Assembly (NCBI RefSeq): GCF_000621625.1
Contig: NZ_JHXV01000025.1
Span: 1-64,000, forward strand
Direction: 5' to 3'
From: Crocinitomix catalasitica ATCC 23190
GTDB taxonomy: Bacteria; Bacteroidota; Bacteroidia; Flavobacteriales_D; Crocinitomicaceae
DNA length: 64,000 nucleotides
Shown: in pieces, positions 7,601 to 15,876 of the stretch
Position numbering within the stretch: position 1 is the first letter of the stretch
Layout of the letters: the number at the start of each line of letters is the position of its first letter
The notes under the pieces: model-generated
Database searches by the model: none
The model's input: the letters and a program-made list of their open reading frames with translations, nothing else
What the model was told of the DNA's origin: nothing
Program-made: the position numbers and the translations under genes

Positions 7601-9811
7601 TTATAATGATTCAATAATTTTAAGCGCTGGCTTTTTTAAAATGCCATCAGTAACATACTCTCTTAAAATTGGCTTGATTTCATATTCTAAATTAATTTCA
7701 AAATCGCCATCAATATCATAGATAAAATAACTGTGACCTAACCACACGTCTTTTGGTTCAAATTCTTCTGATAAATGATCTGAAGATTCTAGAAGAATTC
7801 CTTCACTTAAAAAGTCTATTTCATTTTTTACAAAAAGCTTGGACACTTTAGTAAATGATTCAGTCGCAAATTGTTTTTTATCTTCAATTAATTCTGAGTT
7901 TTCAAGCATCTTTGGTAAAACATCTACAAAGGCAAATCGTCTTCGAATGGCATAATCTATTTGACCAACACTTCTATCCGCAGTGTTCATTGTTCCTATG
8001 ATGAATAAGTTTGGAGGCAATACCAAATCATTCCCATCTTCTTCGGTAGCATACATACTTTTTACTACCTCTCCTCGATACTCTAAAGCATAAATTAATT
8101 CACCCAAAACACTTGATAGATTTGCTCTATTGATTTCATCAATGACAAGAACATAGTTTTCTTTTGGATTTGCAACAGCTTTTTTTGCAAATACAGCCAA
8201 TACTTTATTCTCAACTTTATACGCCACTGAATTCCCTGCAGATTCAACCTGAATACTTCTAACAAAATCTTCGTATGTGTAACTAGGATGAAATTGAACC
8301 ACCTTATATTCTCCTATATGATTTACGGTTTCATCTTTAAAAATTGATTCTGGAAAACCTTTCTCCTTAAGATCAAACTTATTGTATAAATGCCGCATTA
8401 ATACAATTGCCGTCATGTCGCTATTGTATTTATTCTTTATTGTCAGAAACGCACTATTTATTGCCTGATTTAGTTCAATTTCATTTTTATCCTTTGTATC
8501 GATTTTAAAAATTTGTGCAAAAATCCGTAAATGATCTTTAGACAAAACAGAGAAATACTTTTCAGGATAATATGAATGTAATATCTTCAATATAAGACTA
8601 TACCAAAACTTAAGATCTCTCAGTGCTTGATATTTTTCTTTTTCAATGAGCTCTGTTAATGCAAATCGAAGTTTTAACATAAAATCTTCAGGGTCTTCGT
8701 TATTGTCTACTCGTAAATTACCTGAATCTTTAATATATGATATCCCATAAACTGTTGAACCAGCTGCTCCTGGTGAGAATCGACAAGTTGCTGCTAGCCT
8801 TTTCTCTAACCAGTAACAAAAGTTGTCAGTTTCACCAGTTCCTATAGCATATTCTTGAACCGTTATTTGTTTTATCTTGGTTACTGGAAACTCTCGCCTA
8901 AAACTAGTAAGCAGACTGTTTGCCTCTTCATTTAACTTATTACTAAAATCATCTATTTCAAACTGCTGTACAACTTGTTCTACATATTCAAAAATTGATA
9001 TTTTTTCTTGAGGTTTGGTGATACTTTCGGCAATCTGTTTAGCTAACCTTGTTTTTCCAGTACCAGGAGGACCTTGAAGAATAATTTGTTTTTTATTTTT
9101 TAATAGCGTTTTAAGTTGATCCATACTAAATCCTGATTCTATTGCTTTTAACCAATTTTTTATAAACTGATATGTTTTTTTTGTTTGATCGCGTATTGGT
9201 GAAAACGTATTGGAAAAACCTATTTTATTTACCCCAAATTCATAATGTTCAAATTTATCAACTTCTTTAAATTGACTCAAAATTTTGACTCGATAATCAA
9301 CACCAAATGTAATTTTACCACTATGCTCAATTTCCTTACTATTAAGCTTATTCATTATTTTAACTAAAGCAAAAGCTGCATTACCCTTATGTACCAATAC
9401 TATATCGTTCAACTGTAAATTATCAAATATGCGACCGGCAAAATCTAAGTTAGAGGTAATTCTATTCTCTAATAACACTTCATCAACTCTGTTTATATTA
9501 TTTTGATCATCCTTTATTTGAAGCTTATAAAAAACAGGTGTTTCTCCCTGATTAATAGATGATATACGCACTTCAAAACCTAATTTATTTAATAAACTAT
9601 TCGCCGCTTGTGAAGTAAACTCGTCATGCCCTAAAAAACTATTATTAGCAAACTCATTCGCTAGAGAAATAATATATTTTGGTGGAAACTCTCTTCTCTC
9701 AAAAATTAAAACATACTTTTTTGACTGCCGTTTATCATTGGGTATACCTTCGGTTTTTACTTTTTCAATTGCTTGGACAATATGTTCTTTACCAATATTT
9801 TTAGGGATCAT
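7601..9811 (-). CDS. mcrB: McrB-like AAA+ motor with a modified-DNA reader region
   Basis: A 736-residue McrB-type AAA+ protein. The Walker A is GPPGTGKT (residues 247-254), Walker B VLVIDEINRAN (554-564) and the sensor IGTMNTADRS (605-614), all typical of McrB GTPases. About 300 residues separate Walker A from Walker B because a region of roughly 220 residues (about 270-495, with FCYWLEKRL and SVLSKDHLRIF) is inserted. The first 80 residues resemble the ScoMcrA-type N-terminal head (KYIISLANEF, then a GF motif). Residues 90-185 look like a small beta-rich reader domain of EVE/PUA type (LNDIVLVHKG, then strands). It would act with McrC to restrict modified DNA. The target modification is not predictable here. 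Confidence 0.88.
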   Translation of the reverse strand: MIPKNIGKEHIVQAIEKVKTEGIPNDKRQSKKYVLIFERREFPPKYIISLANEFANNSFLGHDEFTSQAANSLLNKLGFEVRISSINQGETPVFYKLQIKDDQNNINRVDEVLLENRITSNLDFAGRIFDNLQLNDIVLVHKGNAAFALVKIMNKLNSKEIEHSGKITFGVDYRVKILSQFKEVDKFEHYEFGVNKIGFSNTFSPIRDQTKKTYQFIKNWLKAIESGFSMDQLKTLLKNKKQIILQGPPGTGKTRLAKQIAESITKPQEKISIFEYVEQVVQQFEIDDFSNKLNEEANSLLTSFRREFPVTKIKQITVQEYAIGTGETDNFCYWLEKRLAATCRFSPGAAGSTVYGISYIKDSGNLRVDNNEDPEDFMLKLRFALTELIEKEKYQALRDLKFWYSLILKILHSYYPEKYFSVLSKDHLRIFAQIFKIDTKDKNEIELNQAINSAFLTIKNKYNSDMTAIVLMRHLYNKFDLKEKGFPESIFKDETVNHIGEYKVVQFHPSYTYEDFVRSIQVESAGNSVAYKVENKVLAVFAKKAVANPKENYVLVIDEINRANLSSVLGELIYALEYRGEVVKSMYATEEDGNDLVLPPNLFIIGTMNTADRSVGQIDYAIRRRFAFVDVLPKMLENSELIEDKKQFATESFTKVSKLFVKNEIDFLSEGILLESSDHLSEEFEPKDVWLGHSYFIYDIDGDFEINLEYEIKPILREYVTDGILKKPALKIIESL

Positions 9812-9831
9812 GTTCTAACTTAAATTTAATA

Positions 9832-10563
9832 TTAACGCGGTAATTCCTGTTCTAACACAATCGCTTTATTTTTCTTATAACATGTGTAACAAACTGGTTT
9901 CGCAAAAGAACCATTATGATCCTTACCACAAATAAGACAATAAGATTCCTGATAATCAACATCTCCAAATTTATCCCACGATTTAAAACAACTCTTGCAT
10001 AATGGTGCATTGATATTCAATTTAATATCATCACTACACCTAATACAAAATCCACTATTTGATTTCTTTACAATTTCTTTTCCTTTATCAACATCAAGTT
10101 TTCGATCTTCTTTAGGTACTTGTTGAACTGAAACTTGAATTTCATCGCTTATACGAATTAATCTTGAAGCTTCTTCATCTACATCATTGAACAAACCTGG
10201 ATCATCTTCTCGCTTTATATAAATTCCCATTTCATTATTATTAGACTGGGAAAACTCATACAAGTTCATAGAAGTTATTAAAGCTTCTGACTCATTCATA
10301 TAACACTTTGCATGTAAGTTTTCACAATAACTTGTCCTTATGCTTGTCATGCTTTTCAACCAATTATTTTCTTGTGGTTGGAGTTCATTTTTACCGTAAA
10401 TTACTCTAATATCAATTTTAAGAATATTCTTATCTTCAAGTAATTGCTTTATGCGGTTATTTATCTTCAAAAAAGGACTTATTATAATCAATTGTTTATT
10501 CGCCTTCTTAATTATTTGCTCTAGATGATATGATATACCCGTCGTATCTAAAAATTCTGCCAT
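9832..10563 (-). CDS. Phospholipase D-like nuclease with C-terminal zinc ribbons
   Basis: A 243-residue protein. Residues 1-120 form a single PLD-like domain with an HxK motif (NLHAKCY, H84 and K86), a downstream N100 and an acidic E111, as in the HKD motif of Nuc-type endonucleases that work as dimers. A charged linker follows. Then come four CxxC pairs (C173/C176, C189/C192, C209/C212, C225/C228), enough for two zinc ribbons that could bind nucleic acid. It lies 20 nt after mcrB's upstream boundary and 26 nt after hsdR, inside the defence operon. Nuclease function is inferred from family; whether it serves hsdRMS, McrBC or works alone is unknown. Confidence 0.75.
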   Translation of the reverse strand: MAEFLDTTGISYHLEQIIKKANKQLIIISPFLKINNRIKQLLEDKNILKIDIRVIYGKNELQPQENNWLKSMTSIRTSYCENLHAKCYMNESEALITSMNLYEFSQSNNNEMGIYIKREDDPGLFNDVDEEASRLIRISDEIQVSVQQVPKEDRKLDVDKGKEIVKKSNSGFCIRCSDDIKLNINAPLCKSCFKSWDKFGDVDYQESYCLICGKDHNGSFAKPVCYTCYKKNKAIVLEQELPR

Positions 10564-10589
10564 TTTTTATTAATTTATATGTTTATCCC

Positions 10590-13500
10590 CTACCCAACAA
10601 CTGGCCAAGTCGAATATTGACCTTCGGCTTGATCCATGATCTCGGCTAGGATTTTATTTAGTTCTGTTATTGTTACTTTGCCACGCAATTCTTTTTTGAC
10701 GGCCAAACGAATGGCGGCTTTGGCGTTTTCTTTTTTGGTCCAATCTAATTGGAGATTGTTTTTAACGGCCTTTACTACTGCGTGGACTATGTCTTGTATT
10801 TTGCCTGATTCTTTAATGATGTCTTGCTTGGCAAATAGAATGTCGTAAAAGGCGAGTTCTTCGTCTGACAAGCCCAATTCTTTGGTTCTGACATCTGCCG
10901 TTTGCATTGCTTTTGCCCTTTCTACCAATTCTAAAATGGTGGTGTAAGAATCTATGGCGTTGCTGTGGTATTTGTCTATTACTTTTTCAATTTCTTCTTT
11001 TAATGAGGTGTAAAATTTAATGTTCTTGCGTAGACGTAATTTGATTTCGTCTTTTAAGATATTCCGCAACATTTCAATTTTAATAGCCTGACCAGATTTG
11101 TCTTCTTTGGCGCCCATTAAAAACTCATCATTTAAGATGGAAATATCTGGTTTGTCAATTCCTGCCATTGCAAATACATCTATAATATCTTCCGATTCTA
11201 TACTGCGAGAAATAATGTCTTTGATTTGTTCGCGTTGTTGGTTTCGGGTTGACTTGACCGACTTTAATTTACGGACAGCACTGGCAATGTGTTGCGCAAA
11301 CAAGACATCTACCACATAATCTGCTATGTTTTCTGGCTGATTCTTTACAATAGACAATAAACCTGTCATCTTTTTTTCTTCTATTAAAAAAGAATTGGCT
11401 GTATCGTCATCTTTTAAAATATGGTTGGATGCTCCTTTTACGAGCAACATTTTTTCCCCATCATTTAAAGCACGCCAATTGGCATAATCAATATCCTCCG
11501 TAAAATAGGTTTTACACAATTCTATTTGAGTATAAAACATTTCCAAGGCTTCGGCAATGTCTATGGTTGGTTTACCAGCTCCACCACTCCCCGTATATTT
11601 ATTGGTGGCATCTTTTAACTGATCGCCAATGCCAATATAATCTACAATTAAGCCTGAATTTTTATCTTTAAACACCCGATTGGTACGGGTAATGGCTTGC
11701 ATTAAATTATGACCTTTCATTACCTTATCTACATACATGGTATGAATACAAGGGGCATCAAAACCTGTTAACCACATGTCACGCACAATCACAATTTCTA
11801 AAGGATCGTCTGGTTTTTTAAAACGCTTTTTAACAGCTTCCATGGCATCTTTTGTGCGGATGTGTGGATTCCAAGCAATAGGGTCTTTTGAAATATTCCC
11901 AGTCATGATTACCGCCACTTCAGGACAACCTTCTAAAGCAGTTAAGGCATCATACATTTTAACGCAATTGCGACGAGACATGGCAACTACCATGGCTTTG
12001 CCTGGCAATGTTGCCGTTCGGTTTTTAAAGTGTCGTAAAATATCAGCTGCAATTTTATTTACACGATCTTGCGAACCTGCTGCATCTTCAATGGCCGCCC
12101 ATTTTAAAAACTGGTCGCCTTCTCCGCCTTCATCTAATTCATCTACATCCTCATCAATATCTTCGTTGGCTAAATGCAGTTTGGCTAAACGGGGCTCATA
12201 AAATATTTCTACCGTAGCTTTATCTGAAACGGCTTGTTTTATATCATAGGTATGAATGACATTTCCAAATACCTCTACAGTATCTGAATCTTTTGAATCT
12301 ACAGGCGTGCCTGTAAAACCAATAAATGAGGCATTGGGTAAAGCTGTTCTTAAATTGGCGGCATAGCCATCTAACAAACCATACTGGGTACGGTGCGCCT
12401 CATCTGCCATTACTATAATATTTTCTCTATCTGAAAGTATGGGGTGTTCTGTTTCTCCTAATCCCTCTTCTCCGCCTTTTAAGCGGAATTTTTCAATAGT
12501 GGTAAAAATTACACCACCTGAATCTGCCGACAATAACTGCCTTAATTCATCTGTTGATGTGGCATGTTGTACTTGGCCAACCAAATCTTTAGCCAATACA
12601 AAATTATCGTGCAATTGTTCGTCTAAATCTGACCTGTCTACTTGTACTACAATGGTTGGATTTTTCAGTTCTGGCAACTGACGCAATATACCAGCATACA
12701 TGGCCATGGAAATACTTTTACCCGACCCTTGGGTATGCCAAATGACACCAATACGACCATCACCAATAGGTTTTATGGCTTTTTTAGCGGCTTCAACGGC
12801 AAAATTAACCCCAAAAAACTGGTGGTATTTTGCGCCTTTTTTAATGAGTTGACCGTTATGGTCTTCATGAAAAATAAAGTGTTTAATATAGTTGAGTAAG
12901 CGGTCTTTTGGAAACAAACCTTTGAGCATGGTGTCTAACTGAAAGTCTCCTTCTAAAGTGGTTTTTCCATCTATAGATTTCCAAGGGGCAAACCATTCCA
13001 TATTTGAAGAAAACATACCATGTTGGGTAATGTCTCCGTCTGAAATAATGGTAATGGCATTGTACTCAAACAAAGCCGGAATATCTTTGATATAATGTTC
13101 TATTTGTTGGTGGGCATTGGCTATGGTAGCATCTTCTGAAAACCAATTTTTAAATTCAAATACCACCAATGGCAAACCATTTACGAAAATAATTAAATCT
13201 GGAATGCGTTTGTTTTTGCCCTCAATAACGAATTGGTTGACGGCTAAAAAATGGTTATTGCTAGGGTTTTCATAATCTATGGCATAAACATGGGTTGCTT
13301 TTTCGTTGCCTTGCGCATCTTTCCAAGACACCTCAATGCCCTTTGCTAATTTAAGGTGAAAATTATGGTTGCGGTAATAAACATCTGCCCCTTCGTTTGA
13401 AATGAATTCCGCCACCACTTCTTTTTGAGCCAATGCCGGTAATTCAGGATATGCTTTTGCAATATGGGCTGCCAATTGACTTTCAAGGACTACTTTTTTA

Positions 13501-13595
13501 ATGTCACGCTCAATTTCGTTACCATGCAGGTATTCGTAATCCTGTTCTTTTAACCAATCAATGGCTGCATTTTCTATGTTGAGTTCTTTTAACAT
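10590..13595 (-). CDS. hsdR: Type I restriction enzyme, R (translocase/nuclease) subunit
   Basis: A 1,001-residue HsdR, normal length. Its N-terminal PD-(D/E)xK nuclease is seen as IPDLII with D133 and VFEFK with E147/K149. The SF2 translocase follows with Walker A TQGSGKS (around 288-294), a DEAH box (398-401) and the later GFTGTP motif. The C-terminal helical region contacts the methylase core. HsdR binds HsdM2HsdS, pumps DNA and cuts at a distance when the recognition site is unmethylated. It comes 38 nt after hsdS and 26 nt before the PLD gene in one transcription unit. No disrupting change is visible. Confidence 0.95.
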   Translation of the reverse strand: MLKELNIENAAIDWLKEQDYEYLHGNEIERDIKKVVLESQLAAHIAKAYPELPALAQKEVVAEFISNEGADVYYRNHNFHLKLAKGIEVSWKDAQGNEKATHVYAIDYENPSNNHFLAVNQFVIEGKNKRIPDLIIFVNGLPLVVFEFKNWFSEDATIANAHQQIEHYIKDIPALFEYNAITIISDGDITQHGMFSSNMEWFAPWKSIDGKTTLEGDFQLDTMLKGLFPKDRLLNYIKHFIFHEDHNGQLIKKGAKYHQFFGVNFAVEAAKKAIKPIGDGRIGVIWHTQGSGKSISMAMYAGILRQLPELKNPTIVVQVDRSDLDEQLHDNFVLAKDLVGQVQHATSTDELRQLLSADSGGVIFTTIEKFRLKGGEEGLGETEHPILSDRENIIVMADEAHRTQYGLLDGYAANLRTALPNASFIGFTGTPVDSKDSDTVEVFGNVIHTYDIKQAVSDKATVEIFYEPRLAKLHLANEDIDEDVDELDEGGEGDQFLKWAAIEDAAGSQDRVNKIAADILRHFKNRTATLPGKAMVVAMSRRNCVKMYDALTALEGCPEVAVIMTGNISKDPIAWNPHIRTKDAMEAVKKRFKKPDDPLEIVIVRDMWLTGFDAPCIHTMYVDKVMKGHNLMQAITRTNRVFKDKNSGLIVDYIGIGDQLKDATNKYTGSGGAGKPTIDIAEALEMFYTQIELCKTYFTEDIDYANWRALNDGEKMLLVKGASNHILKDDDTANSFLIEEKKMTGLLSIVKNQPENIADYVVDVLFAQHIASAVRKLKSVKSTRNQQREQIKDIISRSIESEDIIDVFAMAGIDKPDISILNDEFLMGAKEDKSGQAIKIEMLRNILKDEIKLRLRKNIKFYTSLKEEIEKVIDKYHSNAIDSYTTILELVERAKAMQTADVRTKELGLSDEELAFYDILFAKQDIIKESGKIQDIVHAVVKAVKNNLQLDWTKKENAKAAIRLAVKKELRGKVTITELNKILAEIMDQAEGQYSTWPVVG

Positions 13596-13609
13596 TTATA
13601 TCGCATTGT

Positions 13610-13635
13610 GACGCAGGCTGAGCGGAGCCGAAGTC
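13610..13635. repeat. Short dispersed palindrome between hsdS and hsdR
   Basis: The bases read as a GGCT-GAGCGG-AGCC half-palindrome flanked by GACGCA and GAAGTC. A related ACTTCGGC ... GCTCAGC string occurs inside the REP-like clusters near 2499 and 3625. It overlaps the hsdS stop codon and fills most of the only sizeable gap between hsdS and hsdR. Confidence 0.5.
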
Positions 13636-14875
13636 AAGTTATACTTTTAATTATTTCTTCCGCTTGTTTGACACGAACTTCTCCTGAAATGAGTTTTGGG
13701 AGAAGGGTGTCTCTTTTTTTTGAAAGAGTCAGGTTTTCTTCAGTGTTCATTTTAATTTTTTCAAACCAAGGAGTAATTATATTTGAGAATTCACTCTCAA
13801 TTTCTATTGGAGGCAAATTGAACATTTGGCTTTTTAAAATATCAGTTTTTAAATTGGTAAATACACTCCCGTTACCCTGCTGAATTAAATGTGCTTTGAT
13901 ATCCAAAAATAGCAGATATAGAATATATCTATTAAGTCTTTTAATCTCAGGAAAATGTAACCATCCATCATGAATACAAGTCTCAAATTCTAGCAAACGT
14001 GGTAAGCCTGGTGTTGCACTATTTGATAGAATTATGCTTCCAGGTTTCATCAGAACAGTTTTTCTGAGTCCTTCCTTCTTAATAAATTCCTTCGTTGAAT
14101 ATAGAAAAGGAGAGATTGAAGCCGTTGCATCTGAAATTTTTAACCAAGGGTATCCCTCTTCTGCCATAAAATCTCTAATAGGTCTTGGTGAACCACCTCT
14201 TTTCACTGTTAAGAACTCATCTAGCCTCTTCACCTCCCAACCTTCAGGAATCATTCCCAATTCAGATTCCACGAATTTTCCATTTTGAAAAGGACCAAAA
14301 TCAACAAACCAATGCTTGTAGAGGGTCATGGCCATTTCCTCTAATGTTTTATTCATTTGGAGGTTGAGTTCAATTTTATCGTCTAATGCGGTAAGGATGG
14401 ATGCGATTGCGCGTTGTTCTGGGAGGGGGGGGAGATTGATTTCTAGTTCTCGAATTGTTTTTAAACTAATTGTCTTGTAACTGGACACCACAGCATTTCT
14501 CTCAATTTGATCTTTTGAGATTGGTGAATCTAAAAAGTAATAAAGAAATTTATTCTCGACATTTTTAGGCAAAATGAAGACGGTATTTTGACCTAAGCAA
14601 AAAGGAATATCAGTTTTAACATATGAAACTTTCCCACAATGTGCTCCAACTCTAGAATAAACTAGATCACCTGGTCCGGATTTATGATTTTTCGAAAAAT
14701 CCAAATAAACTTTTTCTGATACTTTGGCAGTATCAGAAAGGCTTAACACACCACCAGTAATTTCTTGTGCTCTGACCATGGGGTAGCCATCTTCAGAATA
14801 TTCAGGAGTTTTATGAAGTGAGTCAATAACTTGAGCAACTTCATTAAGCATATATGTTTTCCAGTTTTGTGGCAT
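13634..14875 (-). CDS. hsdS: Type I restriction enzyme, S (specificity) subunit
   Basis: A 413-residue HsdS with the usual two half-repeats: target-recognition domain 1 (about residues 1-150), conserved region 1 (LPPLPEQRAIASILTALDDK then an amphipathic helix), target-recognition domain 2 (about 215-365, preceded by LGMIPEGWEVKRL) and the terminal conserved helix (ENLTLSKKRDTLLPKLISGE). It dictates the bipartite DNA sequence methylated or cut. Its start codon directly abuts the stop of the TIR gene, so translation is probably coupled to a gene that is not normally part of a type I system. Specificity cannot be predicted by eye. Confidence 0.93.
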   Translation of the reverse strand: MPQNWKTYMLNEVAQVIDSLHKTPEYSEDGYPMVRAQEITGGVLSLSDTAKVSEKVYLDFSKNHKSGPGDLVYSRVGAHCGKVSYVKTDIPFCLGQNTVFILPKNVENKFLYYFLDSPISKDQIERNAVVSSYKTISLKTIRELEINLPPLPEQRAIASILTALDDKIELNLQMNKTLEEMAMTLYKHWFVDFGPFQNGKFVESELGMIPEGWEVKRLDEFLTVKRGGSPRPIRDFMAEEGYPWLKISDATASISPFLYSTKEFIKKEGLRKTVLMKPGSIILSNSATPGLPRLLEFETCIHDGWLHFPEIKRLNRYILYLLFLDIKAHLIQQGNGSVFTNLKTDILKSQMFNLPPIEIESEFSNIITPWFEKIKMNTEENLTLSKKRDTLLPKLISGEVRVKQAEEIIKSIT

Positions 14876-15826
14876 TTATTTTTTCAGTTTATTTAAAAAA
14901 TCTTTCTTCCTATCATTCCAAGCATCCGTTTTGATTTTTTTAAGATTTTTACATTCCTCTACTTCATCTTTTAACCGATCTAGCGCTCCATTTTCATTAA
15001 GTATTTCAACTTGATACTTAGACAAAAAACCAATGGAATCATAAGCTAATTCATTATCCATTAAAATAAAGTAATTTCTTTTTTTACCCATTGTTAATCC
15101 GAACTCCCAATAACTTGCTTTAGATTCCATAAAACTAGATGTTAAAAGAAAAATAATTAAAGGAGCGTTATCAATTCCTTCTTCTATAAAACTTACCCAA
15201 TCAGAAGCAGGCTCAATTTTTGAACCTTCAACGCTTGAACAAATGAAATCTTCAGGCCCTAAATTTGAAACACTAGTGAATAATTGGATTAATTCTTTCG
15301 CTAGCAGTTCATCTTTTTCAGAATGGCTAATGAATATTTTACCCTCAACAATTCCACTTTTTTCATTTTTATATTGTTTGCTCATAGCAGTATTCATTTC
15401 GGAAATGCGTTCTGAAGTTGATTTTTCGATAAAACCCTTGTCTTTTGCCATTTTTAGTATAGTTGATTTGTCCCAAATATAGAATTTACAATTTCCTCTG
15501 GATTTTATTTTACTTTCATAATATTGACGATCATTTGCTGTAAGTGTATAATTAAAAACAATATAGAAGCTATAAATTGTAACATTGCTACTTTTAACAA
15601 TGCGCGCTTTATTGTTAAATGTTTTTGCCAGCGTTCCTCGGTCTTCAGGTCTTTTTTCTATAATATCAACAAAACAATTATCGGGTTGATCCATAAGTGT
15701 AAACCTATAACTTCCCCTATTTGTACTTGAATTACCGCTAGTAACTTTAAGGCTAACCAATTTGAAATCATTAATGACTTGTTTGGTTAGGTCAGTAAAG
15801 GATTCTATATTTTGTAAAGTGTTCAT
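14876..15826 (-). CDS. TIR-domain protein embedded in the type I operon
   Basis: A 316-residue protein. Residues 162-285 form a TIR domain: GKIFISHSEKD at the first strand, then DAPLIIFLLTSSFMES-like strands, and WEFG with E241 at the position of the catalytic glutamate of NAD-cleaving TIRs (family knowledge). The N-terminal 150 residues are a separate alpha/beta domain (VTIYSFYIVFNYTL, CKFYIWDKSTILKMA) that I cannot place; the strand-WD-helix pattern faintly recalls restriction-endonuclease-like folds, but no catalytic triad is evident. It comes 50 nt after the KAP gene and abuts hsdS. It is probably an abortive-infection effector; the trigger is unknown. Confidence 0.8.
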   Translation of the reverse strand: MNTLQNIESFTDLTKQVINDFKLVSLKVTSGNSSTNRGSYRFTLMDQPDNCFVDIIEKRPEDRGTLAKTFNNKARIVKSSNVTIYSFYIVFNYTLTANDRQYYESKIKSRGNCKFYIWDKSTILKMAKDKGFIEKSTSERISEMNTAMSKQYKNEKSGIVEGKIFISHSEKDELLAKELIQLFTSVSNLGPEDFICSSVEGSKIEPASDWVSFIEEGIDNAPLIIFLLTSSFMESKASYWEFGLTMGKKRNYFILMDNELAYDSIGFLSKYQVEILNENGALDRLKDEVEECKNLKKIKTDAWNDRKKDFLNKLKK

Positions 15827-15876
15827 TTAATTAGTAGCTGCTAATAATTTTTTAAATATTGTTTTTGAAAAAAGAA

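Noticed and set aside
11776-12201. 141-residue plus-strand ORF inside hsdR
   Set aside because: It is the complement of strongly supported HsdR coding sequence and has a Ser/Thr-rich composition typical of a shadow frame.
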